Of a stretch of 64,000 nucleotides of DNA, positions 17,655 to 27,430 are shown piece after piece. This DNA is from VBAS01 sp963773465. Lineage in GTDB: Bacteria > Bacteroidota > Bacteroidia > Chitinophagales > Chitinophagaceae. The position numbers and the translations under genes are program-made. The notes under the pieces are model-generated. The model saw only the letters and a program-made list of their open reading frames with translations, searched no databases and was not told the origin of the DNA. Every line of letters starts with the position of its first letter. Positions within the stretch are counted from its first letter, which is position 1. The stretch is from contig CAVZBF010000004.1 in NCBI GenBank assembly GCA_963773465.1, positions 1,736,001 to 1,800,000 of the forward strand. The letters run 5' to 3'.

Positions 17655-18089
17655 TTACTGATCAGGATCCAATTGCATGAACTCTCTCTTCACTGCTTTT
17701 AGCATGCTGAATAGCTGGGCTACCTGGATCAATAATAAGATCGCTAATGCAAGGATCACATACCATGGCAGCCTTACTGTTTTCACTCCCGGGATCTCCT
17801 GGAATTTATAAATATGATACCCCGTAAGCGCTGATCCTATAGCCATGCCTGCTACTAAAAATGAAAGCAGAGAAAAGAAAACTTTCAGGAACATGATCCG
17901 CATAGTAGAATAACCAACTTTGAAATTTTCAAGGATAGCGGCAGGAATAATTAATACCAAGGCGATCCAGCTCCAGTTCTTATTAAACCACTCATCATTC
18001 AAAGAAAGGCTCAGTACCAGTACCAGTACAATGGAAAGTAATCCCCATGGGAATATTAAAAATGAAGAGGATTTTGTTGATGGTGCCAT
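17655..18089 (-). CDS. Hypothetical integral membrane protein (144 aa)
   Basis: I do not recognise the family. The sequence has four likely membrane spans (about residues 13-28, 38-53, 67-87 and 108-130) with a short cytoplasmic-looking, charged C-terminus (KAVKREFMQLDPDQ). It is transcribed toward crtY and away from xylA, so it belongs to neither operon clearly. The start at 18089 (MAPSTKSSS) is about 125 bases from the xylA start on the other strand. Confidence 0.6.
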   Translation of the reverse strand: MAPSTKSSSFLIFPWGLLSIVLVLVLSLSLNDEWFNKNWSWIALVLIIPAAILENFKVGYSTMRIMFLKVFFSLLSFLVAGMAIGSALTGYHIYKFQEIPGVKTVRLPWYVILALAILLLIQVAQLFSMLKAVKREFMQLDPDQ

Positions 18090-18216
18090 GATAAATTGTT
18101 TATTAAAGAGAAAGATAAAAATAATTTGGCGATGATTGCATACTTTTATTACACATACTTACACATGTTATTTACAAAACCAGGTAAATTGGAAACCTGA
18201 TATAAATTATTCTGCT

Positions 18217-19545
18217 ATGAAAGTTGCTACTGGTGCAAAACAATTTTTTCCAGGCGTTGGAAAAATCAATTACGAAGGTCCTCAATCAGATAACCCGCTT
18301 GCTTATCGCTGGTATGATGAGAATAAAACGGTGGCGGGTAAATCAATGAAAGACTGGCTGCGTTTTGCCTGCGCCTATTGGCATAGCTTCTGCGGAAGCG
18401 GTGCCGATCCATTCGGTGAGCCTACGCATTTGTTTCCATGGAATGAAAAAGCCGATGCGGTGGAAAGAGCAAAAGATAAAGCCGATGCGGCTTTTGAATT
18501 CATCACAAAGCTTGGCCTGCCTTATTATTGTTTTCATGATACAGATGCAGTGGATTATACAAATGATATTAAAGAGAATGACCGGAGATTACAGGCAATT
18601 ACAAATTATCTTGGCGAGAAGCAGGCAGCAAGCGGAGTAAAGTTATTATGGGGAACAGCCAATCTGTTTTCGAACAGACGATATATGAATGGCGCTGCTA
18701 CCAATCCGGATTTTCATGTATTGACACATGCCGCTGCACAAGTGAAAGCTGCATTGGATGCAACAATTGCATTGGGTGGAGAGAATTATGTTTTCTGGGG
18801 CGGCCGGGAAGGATACATGAGTTTGCTGAATACAAATATGAAAAAGGAGAAAGAACATTTCGCCATGTTCCTGCACAAAGCAAAAGACTATGCAAGAAGC
18901 AATGGATTCAAAGGAACATTTTTCATTGAGCCAAAACCATGCGAACCCAGCAAACATCAATATGATTATGATTGTGAAACCGTGATTGGTTTTTTAAGAC
19001 AGTATGATCTTATGAATGATTTTAAAATAAATGTTGAAGTCAATCATGCTACGCTGGCCGGTCATACTTTCACTCATGAATTGCAGGTAGCAGCAGATGC
19101 CGGTTTGCTTGGAAGCATCGATGCCAATCGCGGCGATTATCAAAATGGATGGGACACGGATCAATTTCCTAACAATATAAATGAACTTGCTGAAGCGATG
19201 CTGGTGATCCTGGAAGCAGGTGGTTTTAAAGGCGGCGGAATAAATTTCGATGCAAAGATCCGGAGGAACTCTACCGATCCTGAAGACCTGTTTCATGCCC
19301 ATATCGGCGGCATGGATGCATTTGCAAGAGCATTAATTGTTGCCGATAATGTTTTGCGGCAATCGGATTATAAAAAAGTAAGAAAAGACCGTTATGCCTC
19401 ATTTGACAAAGCACAGGGAAAAGAATTTGAAGAAGGAAAATTATCATTGGAAGATCTCAGAACTTATGCAATTGCAAACGGTGAACCGTTGACAAGAAGC
19501 GGCAAGCAGGAATACATGGAGAATATTATTAACAGGTTCATCTAA
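18217..19545 (+). CDS. xylA: Xylose isomerase
   Basis: The ATG at 18217 (KVATGAKQFFPGVGKI) gives 442 aa, the family's normal length; the open frame back to 18136 is spurious extension. Signature segments are YCFHDTDAVD near residue 105 (active-site His), FWGGREGYMSLLNT near 192 and IEPKPCEPSKHQYDYD near 236 (metal Glu/His). It interconverts D-xylose and D-xylulose in the cytoplasm with divalent metal. No xylulokinase is adjacent; the FGGY kinase at 28391 looks more gluconokinase-like. A Gfo/Idh gene follows after 58 bases. Confidence 0.92.
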   Translation: MKVATGAKQFFPGVGKINYEGPQSDNPLAYRWYDENKTVAGKSMKDWLRFACAYWHSFCGSGADPFGEPTHLFPWNEKADAVERAKDKADAAFEFITKLGLPYYCFHDTDAVDYTNDIKENDRRLQAITNYLGEKQAASGVKLLWGTANLFSNRRYMNGAATNPDFHVLTHAAAQVKAALDATIALGGENYVFWGGREGYMSLLNTNMKKEKEHFAMFLHKAKDYARSNGFKGTFFIEPKPCEPSKHQYDYDCETVIGFLRQYDLMNDFKINVEVNHATLAGHTFTHELQVAADAGLLGSIDANRGDYQNGWDTDQFPNNINELAEAMLVILEAGGFKGGGINFDAKIRRNSTDPEDLFHAHIGGMDAFARALIVADNVLRQSDYKKVRKDRYASFDKAQGKEFEEGKLSLEDLRTYAIANGEPLTRSGKQEYMENIINRFI

Positions 19546-19603
19546 AAATCGTAATGAAAGACCGCCAGCTGTTATTGAATAATTTTATAGCCCATCAACT
19601 TTC

Positions 19604-20587
19604 ATGAAGCAGATCAGTGGAACAGTTAATTGGGGGATCATTGGTTGCGGTGATGTGTGTGAAGTTAAAAGCGGCCCTGCATTTAATAAAGTTACCAATT
19701 CAAAATTGATTGCCGTAATGCGCCGTAATCCGGACAAAGCAAAAGATTTTGCCCGGAGACATGGCGTTCCCAAATATTATACTGATGCTCTTCAACTGGT
19801 AAATGATAAAGAAGTAAATGCAATTTATATTGCTACGCCGCCTTCTTCACATGAAGCTTACCTTGAAATGGCGTTGCAAGCAGATAAACCCGTTTACGTT
19901 GAAAAACCCATTTCTGTCAATTCCGCCTCAGTGAAGCGAATGATGGGAATGGAAAAACACTACGACTGCAAAGTAAGCGTCGCCCATTACAGGCGGGGAT
20001 TACCGTTGTTTAATAAAATAAAACAATTAGTAAATGATGCGGCAATAGGAAAAGTGAAATTGATCTTGTTGAGAACACTGCAACCGCCAATAAGCAAGAT
20101 CATTACCCAGACAGATGATAATTGGCGTATTAACCCTGACATATCAGGCGGCGGTTTATTTCATGATCTGTCGCCGCACCAGCTCGATATTATGTACTGG
20201 ATATTTGGAACGCCGCAACAAGTGCATGTGCAGACTGCTAACCAGGGAAAACTCTACAACGCACCCGATCTCACAATGGTTCAGTTGAATTTTACCAATG
20301 ATATTTATTTTAATGGTGTGTGGGATTTCAATGTTGCTGAAGCCGCTACAACTGATTCATGCGAGATCATTGGTGATAAAGGATGGTTGCGCTTTAGTTT
20401 TTTCCGTGTAAGTACAATTGAATTAATTACAGGTTCCGGTACCGAAACATTCGAAGCCGAATACCCGGTAAATATTCAACAACCTCATATCAGTAATGTA
20501 GTAAGATATTTTCGTGGCGAAGATGTTAACCCTTGCACATTGGAAGATGCATTAGTAACCATGCGGGTAATGGATAAAGCAGTATAA
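19604..20587 (+). CDS. Gfo/Idh/MocA family oxidoreductase (cytoplasmic)
   Basis: The 327-aa NAD(P)-dependent oxidoreductase shows VNWGIIGCGDVCEVKSG near residue 7 (nucleotide-binding GxGxxx) and VEKPIS near 100, the conserved EKP containing the catalytic-region Lys. There is no signal peptide, unlike the homologue at 21270. It acts on a sugar or sugar derivative of unknown identity. It follows xylA and ends 7 bases from the convergent DJ-1-like gene. Confidence 0.85.
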   Translation: MKQISGTVNWGIIGCGDVCEVKSGPAFNKVTNSKLIAVMRRNPDKAKDFARRHGVPKYYTDALQLVNDKEVNAIYIATPPSSHEAYLEMALQADKPVYVEKPISVNSASVKRMMGMEKHYDCKVSVAHYRRGLPLFNKIKQLVNDAAIGKVKLILLRTLQPPISKIITQTDDNWRINPDISGGGLFHDLSPHQLDIMYWIFGTPQQVHVQTANQGKLYNAPDLTMVQLNFTNDIYFNGVWDFNVAEAATTDSCEIIGDKGWLRFSFFRVSTIELITGSGTETFEAEYPVNIQQPHISNVVRYFRGEDVNPCTLEDALVTMRVMDKAV

Positions 20588-20594
20588 TAATTAT

Positions 20595-21194
20595 CTAAGA
20601 AAATGCCCCGGCTGCTTTAGTTACATTATCAACAGGCTCTTTGAGGCAACTAAAAACTATTTTGTAAAATTCAGGATGTGATTGCCATGTTTTCCCTGTA
20701 ACAATTTTTCCATCTTTCACCGCTTCATCCGGAGTTATATAATGACCGCCGCAAGCTTCCACTTCAAACTTTACATGTTCGTAACAAGCAATATTTTTAT
20801 TAGTAACCAATCCCGCAGTTACTAATATCTGTACGCCATGACAAATAGCAAAAATGTATTTATTGCTCTTGTGAAATTCCTTTACGATCTTAATCACTCT
20901 CGCATCATTTCGCAGGTACTCCGGCGCCCTGCCTCCCGGCATCAACACTGCTGCATAGTCTGAAGGATCCACCTCATCAAATGAAATGTCCGATTGAATT
21001 ATATAACCCATTCTTTCTACATAAGTATCCCATCCCGGTTCGAAATCATGCATCACGAGGTTCAATCTTTTTACAGAAGCTGCGGCAATTACCGGAATAT
21101 AACCTTCTTCCTTTAAGCGATGTGACGCATACAAAATTTCAAAACTTTCACCGGCATCGCCGGTGATGATCAGTATCTTCTTTCCTGTTGCCAT
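20595..21194 (-). CDS. DJ-1/PfpI family protein (type 1 glutamine amidotransferase fold)
   Basis: The 199-aa protein has the family nucleophile elbow FAICHGVQIL (Cys near residue 117) and KKILIITGDAGESFEILYA at the N-terminus. Members act as glyoxalase III, deglycase-like, protease or chaperone proteins; sequence alone does not separate these. Its start is 75 bases from the Gfo/Idh gene at 21270 on the same strand, so it may be the last gene of the sugar-acid operon or have its own promoter. Confidence 0.8.
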   Translation of the reverse strand: MATGKKILIITGDAGESFEILYASHRLKEEGYIPVIAAASVKRLNLVMHDFEPGWDTYVERMGYIIQSDISFDEVDPSDYAAVLMPGGRAPEYLRNDARVIKIVKEFHKSNKYIFAICHGVQILVTAGLVTNKNIACYEHVKFEVEACGGHYITPDEAVKDGKIVTGKTWQSHPEFYKIVFSCLKEPVDNVTKAAGAFS

Positions 21195-21269
21195 AAAATG
21201 ATATTTAAATGAGCTTAAAAGTTAGTAAGAACTTTTCACATTATTTCCAGGTGCGCTTTGGCCAATTTT

Positions 21270-22391
21270 TTACAATGACAATTTAACCTTCTTGCCCGTT
21301 TTAATAGCCGCATAAATTGCATCAATTATTTTCAAGTCCTTCAATCCTTCTTCACCATCAACCGGTACGATAGGTTGTTTGCCTTCTAAAATAATTTCCG
21401 CCATTCTATCCATCTGTACGGTTTGATGCGTTACATGAGGATGCTCCAACTCGCCTTTGTTCGTTCTTCCTTTTATTGGCCCGTAACCTGTAGAGGGTAA
21501 CATTTCTGCAAATCCTTTTTCAGCAGTTAAGAAAAAACGGTCAAGGTTGCTCATACTATAAGTAGATAAACAGGAGGCCACTGCTCCGCTCGGAAATCCC
21601 ATTTCAAATTGAATTGTTTCATCAATACCTTCTTTAAATTTTTGGTTGTCTGTTTTCGTTTCATGTGCTGTCACCCATATTGGTTCTTCGCCTGTCATAT
21701 ACCTTGCTCCATTGATTGAATAAATTCCAATATCCATCATGGCACCGCCACCAGCCAATTCTTTCTTTAATCTCCATTGTGTTGGATCCCCAATTCGAAA
21801 ACCGGATAATCCCTGGAAGAATAAAATTTTGCCGAATTCTCCATCCTTTCTCATTCGTATTATTTCCAGTGTCTTTGGTTCAAAGTGCATACGATAACCA
21901 ACCAATAATTTCACATTTGCTTTTTTGCAGGCGACAATCATTTCCTTTCCTTGTTTTGCATTTATGGCCATCGGTTTTTCACAGATCACATGCTTGCCGG
22001 CTTTGGCTACTCTTATCGCTGCATCTTTATGCAACGCATTTGGTGTAATGATATACACCGCGTCGATATCAGGATTGCTTTTTATGCTATCATAGTTTTC
22101 ATAATTGTAGCAGTTTTTTTCAGGAATGGTGTACTTTGCCTGCCACGCAGTTATTTTTGATGGAGTACCACTTATTACACCAACTAACTTTGCTTTCGTG
22201 CAATCTTGCATTGCATCTGCAACACGGGTTCCATAACTGCCAAGCCCCATGATCGCAACACGTAAAACGGGTCCTTCATAGTTTTTATCTTTTATATCGT
22301 TCGGGCCTTCCAAATTATCTTGTTTTGATAAAAGTGGTAATGCAATTAATGAACCAGTAAGTTTCTGTAAAAAATTGCGACGAGAGTTCAT
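21270..22391 (-). CDS. Gfo/Idh/MocA oxidoreductase with Tat-type signal
   Basis: The 373-aa protein starts MNSRRNFLQKLTGSLIALPL: twin arginines at residues 4-5 in an SRRxFLxK context followed by a hydrophobic stretch, a Tat export signal. The fold follows with AIMGLGSYGTRVADAM near residue 46 (GxGxxG) and VICEKPMA near 130. Exported Gfo/Idh enzymes carry tightly bound NAD(P), as in glucose-fructose oxidoreductase, and oxidise or reduce sugars in the periplasm. It is the distal gene of the run 30803-21270, 21 bases after the enolase-superfamily gene. Confidence 0.85.
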   Translation of the reverse strand: MNSRRNFLQKLTGSLIALPLLSKQDNLEGPNDIKDKNYEGPVLRVAIMGLGSYGTRVADAMQDCTKAKLVGVISGTPSKITAWQAKYTIPEKNCYNYENYDSIKSNPDIDAVYIITPNALHKDAAIRVAKAGKHVICEKPMAINAKQGKEMIVACKKANVKLLVGYRMHFEPKTLEIIRMRKDGEFGKILFFQGLSGFRIGDPTQWRLKKELAGGGAMMDIGIYSINGARYMTGEEPIWVTAHETKTDNQKFKEGIDETIQFEMGFPSGAVASCLSTYSMSNLDRFFLTAEKGFAEMLPSTGYGPIKGRTNKGELEHPHVTHQTVQMDRMAEIILEGKQPIVPVDGEEGLKDLKIIDAIYAAIKTGKKVKLSL

Positions 22392-22412
22392 GTTTAAAGG
22401 TTTTAATGTTCA

Positions 22413-23693
22413 TTATTCAAAAAAAGGTATTCCTGGAATTGCATATTTCTTCATTCCCTCTTCATTTATTTCAACACCGATTCCCGGTTTTTCGGAAAGA
22501 GTTATAAAACTATTTTTAACCCATTCGCCATCATACTTCACGATCTCTTTGAACATTGGGTCAGTATGAAAATAAGATTGCCACTCCAGGATTAAAAAAT
22601 TTGGAACCGATGCACACACATGTGCTGAAGCCATCGCTCCTAAAAAAGATGCGACCATGTGCGGGGCAAAAGGCGTATAATATAAATTAGCAAGATTGGC
22701 AATACGTTGTCCTTCGCCCAATCCTCCCGCTTTCTGCAAGTCGGGCATTACAATATCCACGGCGCCAATTTCCAGCAATCTTCTGAATCCGTGTGCGAGG
22801 TAATGATTTTCACCGGCGCAAATTGGAGTGCTTGTCGATTCAGTGATCAGTTTGTATGCTTCAACATTCTCTGCCGGTATGGGCTCTTCAAGCCACATCA
22901 AATTCAACGGTTCCATTCTTTTTGCAACAGCTTGTGCTGTTACCGCATCGTAGCGCCCATGCATATCAACACAAATATCTATGTTGGGTCCAACTGCTTC
23001 ACGGGCCGCTGTCATTTGATCAACCATGCGTTGCAGCTCCGCCGGACTTGCTGTCCAGTTATAAAGATCATACTTGTTAGGATCATTTGCCTGGTCAAGA
23101 TCAAATTTGATCGCATTAAAGCCCATGTCTTTTGCTTTCTTTGCTGCTTCAGCAAAATCTTTTGGTTGCGGCAAGTTGCGTTGATACAAAGCTGTATCGC
23201 AATACACTCTTACCTTATCACGAAACTTTCCGCCGAGCAATTGATAAACGGGAAGATTCAATGCCTTACCCGCAATATCCCATAAAGCAGTTTCAATGGC
23301 AGACAAAACAGCAACATACATTCCTGATTGTGCACCCTGGAAAAAACCTGACCTGCGAATATTCTCAAATAACCGGTGAACGTTCAAAGGATTCTGTCCT
23401 TTAATTCTATTACCAAAATTTTTTACTAAATGATACGTGCCGGGAATTGCATCTACACCTTCGCCATGGCCAACGATATCCTGGTTGGTATAAATTTTTA
23501 CCAATACGCTGCCACGTATGTAACCGCATTTTACATCTGTGATCTTCAGATCTGACGGTGCAGAACGCTTTGGTGTTTTATCAATTGCTTCTTCATACCC
23601 TCTTCCAAAAGTGGTTAATGATGCAAATGGCGTCATTGCAGTTGCGATAGCTGCTTTGGTCAAAAATTTTCTTCGTGACGATGAGGTTTCCAT
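22413..23693 (-). CDS. Enolase-superfamily sugar-acid dehydratase with Tat-type signal
   Basis: The 426-aa protein begins METSSSRRKFLTKAAIATAM, a Tat signal (Arg7-Arg8). The mandelate racemase/enolase barrel has metal ligands in ICVDMHGR (near residue 236), LWLEEP (near 262) and ICAGEN (near 289), and a late catalytic His in FAPHMV (near 345). The DMHGR arrangement is like galactonate/gluconate-type dehydratases, which remove water from an aldonate to give a 2-keto-3-deoxy acid. The exact acid is unknown. An export signal on such an enzyme is unusual. It lies between an RraA-like gene and the Gfo/Idh gene. Confidence 0.85.
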   Translation of the reverse strand: METSSSRRKFLTKAAIATAMTPFASLTTFGRGYEEAIDKTPKRSAPSDLKITDVKCGYIRGSVLVKIYTNQDIVGHGEGVDAIPGTYHLVKNFGNRIKGQNPLNVHRLFENIRRSGFFQGAQSGMYVAVLSAIETALWDIAGKALNLPVYQLLGGKFRDKVRVYCDTALYQRNLPQPKDFAEAAKKAKDMGFNAIKFDLDQANDPNKYDLYNWTASPAELQRMVDQMTAAREAVGPNIDICVDMHGRYDAVTAQAVAKRMEPLNLMWLEEPIPAENVEAYKLITESTSTPICAGENHYLAHGFRRLLEIGAVDIVMPDLQKAGGLGEGQRIANLANLYYTPFAPHMVASFLGAMASAHVCASVPNFLILEWQSYFHTDPMFKEIVKYDGEWVKNSFITLSEKPGIGVEINEEGMKKYAIPGIPFFE

Positions 23694-23724
23694 TATTAAT
23701 TTTTAATTATTAATTATTAATTTC
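23694..23724. repeat. Heptanucleotide (period-7) A/T-rich array
   Basis: The 31 bases between two operon genes read as 7-base units: ATTAATT, TTTAATT, ATTAATT, ATTAATT. The start codon of the enolase-superfamily gene at 23693 is immediately adjacent. Similar period-7 arrays with different units occur at 27405, 41611, 44241, 54547 and 54757. Confidence 0.6.
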
Positions 23725-23725
23725 T

Positions 23726-24670
23726 TTACCATGTACGATCTTTAAGATACTTCTGTATTTGTTCTTTTGGAACAGGCAATTCATTAATATGATCGTTCAG
23801 CCATTTTGAAAAATCTCTTTCGATCTCATCAGACCATCTTGCATCAATTTGCCCTGCGGTATATTTTCCTTCTTTCAATCGTTGATGACCAAACATATCA
23901 CGAAGCCGGACGATCTCAGAAGTTGTTACCACTCTTTCTGCTAAATGCGGAGGAATAAAAACGACAACTCCCAATTTACCCAATACAACATCACCGGGCA
24001 TAACAGTTACTGTGCGTATCCTTGTTGGTTGATTGATTCCAACGATCATAGTGGTCAGATCTCCCGTTGGGTTATGATAAGAAGGATCATAGCTGCTATA
24101 AAAAGCAGTAAAGCCTTTGATCTCTTTTAATCCTTCAACATCTCTCAGCGCTCCATCATATACAATACCATTACCTGACCTTGCAAAAATTGCATTGCCC
24201 ACATTATCACCTATCGTTGGCCCGTTGCGATGTGCGCCAAACTGATCGGCAACATAAACATCTCCTTTAACCAGGAGATCCACTGCCCAGGTATTCTGTC
24301 CCCGCTTACCCTCTTTTTTTCCTGCGGAATCAATAGCTTTCCAAACATCGGGACGACCGGGCATGAATGTAGCGGTCACTGCACGACCTACCAACACACT
24401 ATCAGGATTTATTACCTGCCAGCCTTCTGCTACCTGGTAACCATAGCCGGCATTTTTCATTACTGCCCATGCTTCTTCCACACTCACAGATTTCATTCGT
24501 TTCATAATATCATCGGGAACTTTTGGACGGCCGTCAGGAAAACGATCGCCGGTCCACAAAGGTGTTAATGCAATAAGTTGCTCTTTTGTTATCTGTACCT
24601 GCTGACTTTTTGATTGCTGATAAAATACGATCACTATTGAAAAAAGTAGTAAGCATTTCAATTTTGACAT
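23726..24670 (-). CDS. RraA-family protein with Sec signal peptide (putative exported aldolase)
   Basis: The 314-aa protein has an N-terminal signal peptide (MSKLKCLLLFSIVIVFYQQ, cleavage near SKSQQ) and a RraA/demethylmenaquinone-methyltransferase-like domain: GDNVGNAIFARSGNGIVYDG and GALRDVEGL near residue 180, where the Arg-Asp pair corresponds to the substrate/metal residues of RraA-fold HMG/CHA aldolases. A signal peptide excludes the RNase E-inhibitor role of E. coli RraA. It is paralogous to the gene at 27431, sharing the C-terminal GQIDxxW...WL region. Aldol cleavage of a 2-keto-3-deoxy acid is an inference from context. Confidence 0.8.
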   Translation of the reverse strand: MSKLKCLLLFSIVIVFYQQSKSQQVQITKEQLIALTPLWTGDRFPDGRPKVPDDIMKRMKSVSVEEAWAVMKNAGYGYQVAEGWQVINPDSVLVGRAVTATFMPGRPDVWKAIDSAGKKEGKRGQNTWAVDLLVKGDVYVADQFGAHRNGPTIGDNVGNAIFARSGNGIVYDGALRDVEGLKEIKGFTAFYSSYDPSYHNPTGDLTTMIVGINQPTRIRTVTVMPGDVVLGKLGVVVFIPPHLAERVVTTSEIVRLRDMFGHQRLKEGKYTAGQIDARWSDEIERDFSKWLNDHINELPVPKEQIQKYLKDRTW

Positions 24671-24700
24671 AAATAAAAGTTTATAGTGATAATTAATTTT

Positions 24701-25846
24701 TTAATATGCCTGGGGCTCATCTTTAATATGGGTCTCCAAACTTCCTACTGCTGGCTCATGACTTTTTTCTTTTGGTAAACGACCATGCCACCAGCTGGCT
24801 AATGCTGATCCGGTAATATTCATTAACGGTCCAAACACAGCTGCTGCCAAACCAACAGTTGCTATCTTCCCCATTTCTTTTGCAATGCCTGAGGCAAGAC
24901 CTGCATTTTGCATACCTACTTCTATTGCAATAGTGCGGCAATCTCTTTCTTTCATTTTAAATAAACGTCCGCTCCAATATCCCAGTAAATAACCGAATGT
25001 GTTATGACAAAATGCTACTGCAATTAACAGGGCACCTATTTTCAATAAGCTTTCCCTTCCTGCGGCTGTGATAATAGTAATAATAAAGGCAATGCTGAAC
25101 ATAGATACAAAAGGCATCGCTTTGTCAAGCCATTTTGATCTACCGCTTAGTATCTTATTAAAAATTAATCCCGCCGCAATAGGAATGATGATCATTTTGG
25201 AAATATCCCACATCATCTTCATTATATCAATTTCAACTAAGGCCCCTGCAAAGAATTTCATAAGTAGTGGGGTGACAAAAGGTGCGAGCAGCGTTGTAAT
25301 AGAAGTGATGGTAATTGATAAAGCAAGGTTGGCTTTTGCCAGGTATGCCATTACGTTCGATGCAAGTCCACTTGGAGCACACCCGATCAGGATAATGCCT
25401 GCAGCAATTTCCGCCGGAAAATTTGTAATGGTTGCTAAAGTAAAACCAAGTAATGGCATAATGGTGAACTGGCTGAGCACACCGATCACCACACCTTTAG
25501 GAGATCTTACAACTCCTGCAAAATCATTTACACTCATAGAGGAACCCATGCCAAACATCAGCAGCTGGATGAGAGGAATGATTAGGTTACTTAATTTGAA
25601 TCCTCCCCATTGCTGAAAATAGCCGGGATGATACATAGCCAAAACAACCGCAGCAAAAATGATAACAGTAAATGAAAGGCCTTTTAGAAATTTATTACTG
25701 CGGAATGCAATGGCAAGGCTTATAAAGAATAAAACGCCAAACCAACCCCCGATGTCATGCTGTTCCCGTATCAGGAAAATGATAAATAATAACAAGGCAA
25801 CTGCGGCAAGCCCATAAAAAATAAGAGATGTTTTTTTTGAAGTCAT
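24701..25846 (-). CDS. Bile acid:sodium symporter (BASS) family transporter
   Basis: The 381-aa protein has about ten hydrophobic spans and the BASS motifs GCAPSGLASNVMAYLAKAN (near residue 155) and IAIEVGMQNAGLASGIA (near 308). Bacterial and plastid BASS proteins move organic anions, including pyruvate and other 2-keto acids, with Na+. Bile acid is not implied. It sits between the two enolase/RraA pairs, 18 and 30 bases from its neighbours, so uptake of an acid made or handled by those enzymes is likely. Confidence 0.85.
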   Translation of the reverse strand: MTSKKTSLIFYGLAAVALLLFIIFLIREQHDIGGWFGVLFFISLAIAFRSNKFLKGLSFTVIIFAAVVLAMYHPGYFQQWGGFKLSNLIIPLIQLLMFGMGSSMSVNDFAGVVRSPKGVVIGVLSQFTIMPLLGFTLATITNFPAEIAAGIILIGCAPSGLASNVMAYLAKANLALSITITSITTLLAPFVTPLLMKFFAGALVEIDIMKMMWDISKMIIIPIAAGLIFNKILSGRSKWLDKAMPFVSMFSIAFIITIITAAGRESLLKIGALLIAVAFCHNTFGYLLGYWSGRLFKMKERDCRTIAIEVGMQNAGLASGIAKEMGKIATVGLAAAVFGPLMNITGSALASWWHGRLPKEKSHEPAVGSLETHIKDEPQAY

Positions 25847-25864
25847 AAGTTTGATTAAAATTAT

Positions 25865-27364
25865 TTAGCTGAATATCCTGTCATGCGAACGTTTTGTATC
25901 CCACTGGGTCGTTGGCTCGAAATATGTTTTATCAGAAGCATGAAGGTGCTGCTTCACTACATCTTCATTTAACTCAATTCCAAGTCCCGGCGCAGTAAGT
26001 GGAAGATTTGCAAAACCTTTAGTGATCAGTTTTCTTCCATCAGTAGTTTTTACTAAACTTTCCCACCATGGCAGATCAACAGAATGATGTTCTAATGCCA
26101 GGAAATTTTGAGTAGCTGCTGCACAATGAACGCAAGCCATAAAAGAAACTGGTGTACCTGCCTGGTGCATGGCCATCGCTATTCCATGTTCTTCTGCATA
26201 GTCACCAATTCTTTTTGTTTCCAATAAACCACCGGAAGAAGCAAGATCAGGATGCACAATATCTACTGCTTGTGCATCTATCAATGGTTTAAAATATTTG
26301 AGCAAGTAAATATCTTCACCAGTTAATACCGGTGTTTCCAACGCATCAGACATTTTTTTGTATTGATCTGTATATTCCCATGAAACAATATCTTCCAGCC
26401 ATGCAAGCCTGTATTTTTCCAATGCCCGTCCAAGACGTATTCCATTGTTGTAATCAAAATGTCCGTAATGATCGGTAGAAAGTGGAATTTCATAACCCAC
26501 CATGCTCCGTACATTTTCAACAATTTTTTGTAACTCCTCCAATCCTTTATCGGTGATCTGTATTTGTGTAAACGGATGTAACGTATTTCCATAAGACATC
26601 ATATTGGTTTGATCACCCCATTGCGCCAGGTTACCTTGTGCATTCTGCCAGAACTTATCATTTACCAGCATACCGGGCTTGCCTTTTAATTCACCAATCG
26701 ATACATCCATTTTTAACCAGGTGTATCCCTGGTCTTCGGTTCGAAACCTGATCAATTTCTTTTGCTCTTCAGGTGAATTCGACTCGGGTGTATCGGCATA
26801 CATTCTTATTTTATCACGATAACGTCCCCCTAATAATTGCCAGCAAGGGACATTGTATGCTTTACCGCAGATATCCCACAAAGCCATTTCAACCGCACAA
26901 ACACCACCGGCTTGTCTTGCCTGTCCGCCAAACTGTTTTATTTTTTTAAATATCAATTCAACATTGCAGGGATTTTCTCCAAGTATCCTGCTTTTTAACA
27001 TCAGGGCATAACGAACATCAGCAGCATCTCTTACTTCGCCTAAACCATACACACCCTGGTTCGTGTCAATGCGAATGATAGCTGTACCACCCATCACAGC
27101 GGTGAGGCAATAACGGATATCTGTTATTTTTAGATCAGAAGGTGCGCCATAGCGGGTTACTTTTTGAGTGCTTTGTGCAACAATATCTTCAATTGGTGAA
27201 AACATAAATGCGCCGCCTAATGCGATGCCGCCCATTGCTGATTTTTTAAAAAAAGAACGACGGCTATTTTCATTTCCTTCTTTTTTATTGGTTATACCAG
27301 GTGCTTCAATTGTGTCCTGATCTTTTAAACCAAGTTTGTTTAAATATTTTTCTGAAGGTGTCAT
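25865..27364 (-). CDS. Enolase-superfamily sugar-acid dehydratase with Tat-type signal (second copy)
   Basis: The 499-aa protein has an unusually long N-terminal region with the Tat motif at SRRSFFKKSAMGG (Arg35-Arg36) and a probable cleavage site after IVAQ near residue 64. The barrel shows metal and catalytic segments STDHYGHFD (near 300), AWLEDI (near 330), LTGEDI (near 355) and a C-terminal MAMHQAGTP (near 412). It differs enough from the enzyme at 22413 to suggest a different epimer or acid. It lies 66 bases after the RraA-like gene at 27431, with a period-7 repeat in that gap. Confidence 0.85.
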   Translation of the reverse strand: MTPSEKYLNKLGLKDQDTIEAPGITNKKEGNENSRRSFFKKSAMGGIALGGAFMFSPIEDIVAQSTQKVTRYGAPSDLKITDIRYCLTAVMGGTAIIRIDTNQGVYGLGEVRDAADVRYALMLKSRILGENPCNVELIFKKIKQFGGQARQAGGVCAVEMALWDICGKAYNVPCWQLLGGRYRDKIRMYADTPESNSPEEQKKLIRFRTEDQGYTWLKMDVSIGELKGKPGMLVNDKFWQNAQGNLAQWGDQTNMMSYGNTLHPFTQIQITDKGLEELQKIVENVRSMVGYEIPLSTDHYGHFDYNNGIRLGRALEKYRLAWLEDIVSWEYTDQYKKMSDALETPVLTGEDIYLLKYFKPLIDAQAVDIVHPDLASSGGLLETKRIGDYAEEHGIAMAMHQAGTPVSFMACVHCAAATQNFLALEHHSVDLPWWESLVKTTDGRKLITKGFANLPLTAPGLGIELNEDVVKQHLHASDKTYFEPTTQWDTKRSHDRIFS

Positions 27365-27404
27365 GTTGTATAATTTTAAGTGTTAATAGAATTGTTTAAG
27401 CAAA

Positions 27405-27424
27405 CCAATAATCAATAATTATTG
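27405..27424. repeat. Short period-7 repeat
   Basis: CAATAAT-CAATAAT-TATTG lies in the 66-base gap between the second enolase-superfamily gene and the second RraA-like gene. The units are the same as in the right half of the array at 54547-54630. Confidence 0.45.
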
Positions 27425-27430
27425 AAAGGA

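Noticed and set aside
18136..18216. N-terminal extension of xylA
   Set aside because: Xylose isomerases begin at the KVATGAKQFF segment; the extra 27 residues are unlike the family.
24701..25846. Bile acid transport
   Set aside because: BASS is a family name; the neighbours are sugar-acid enzymes and nothing suggests bile acids.
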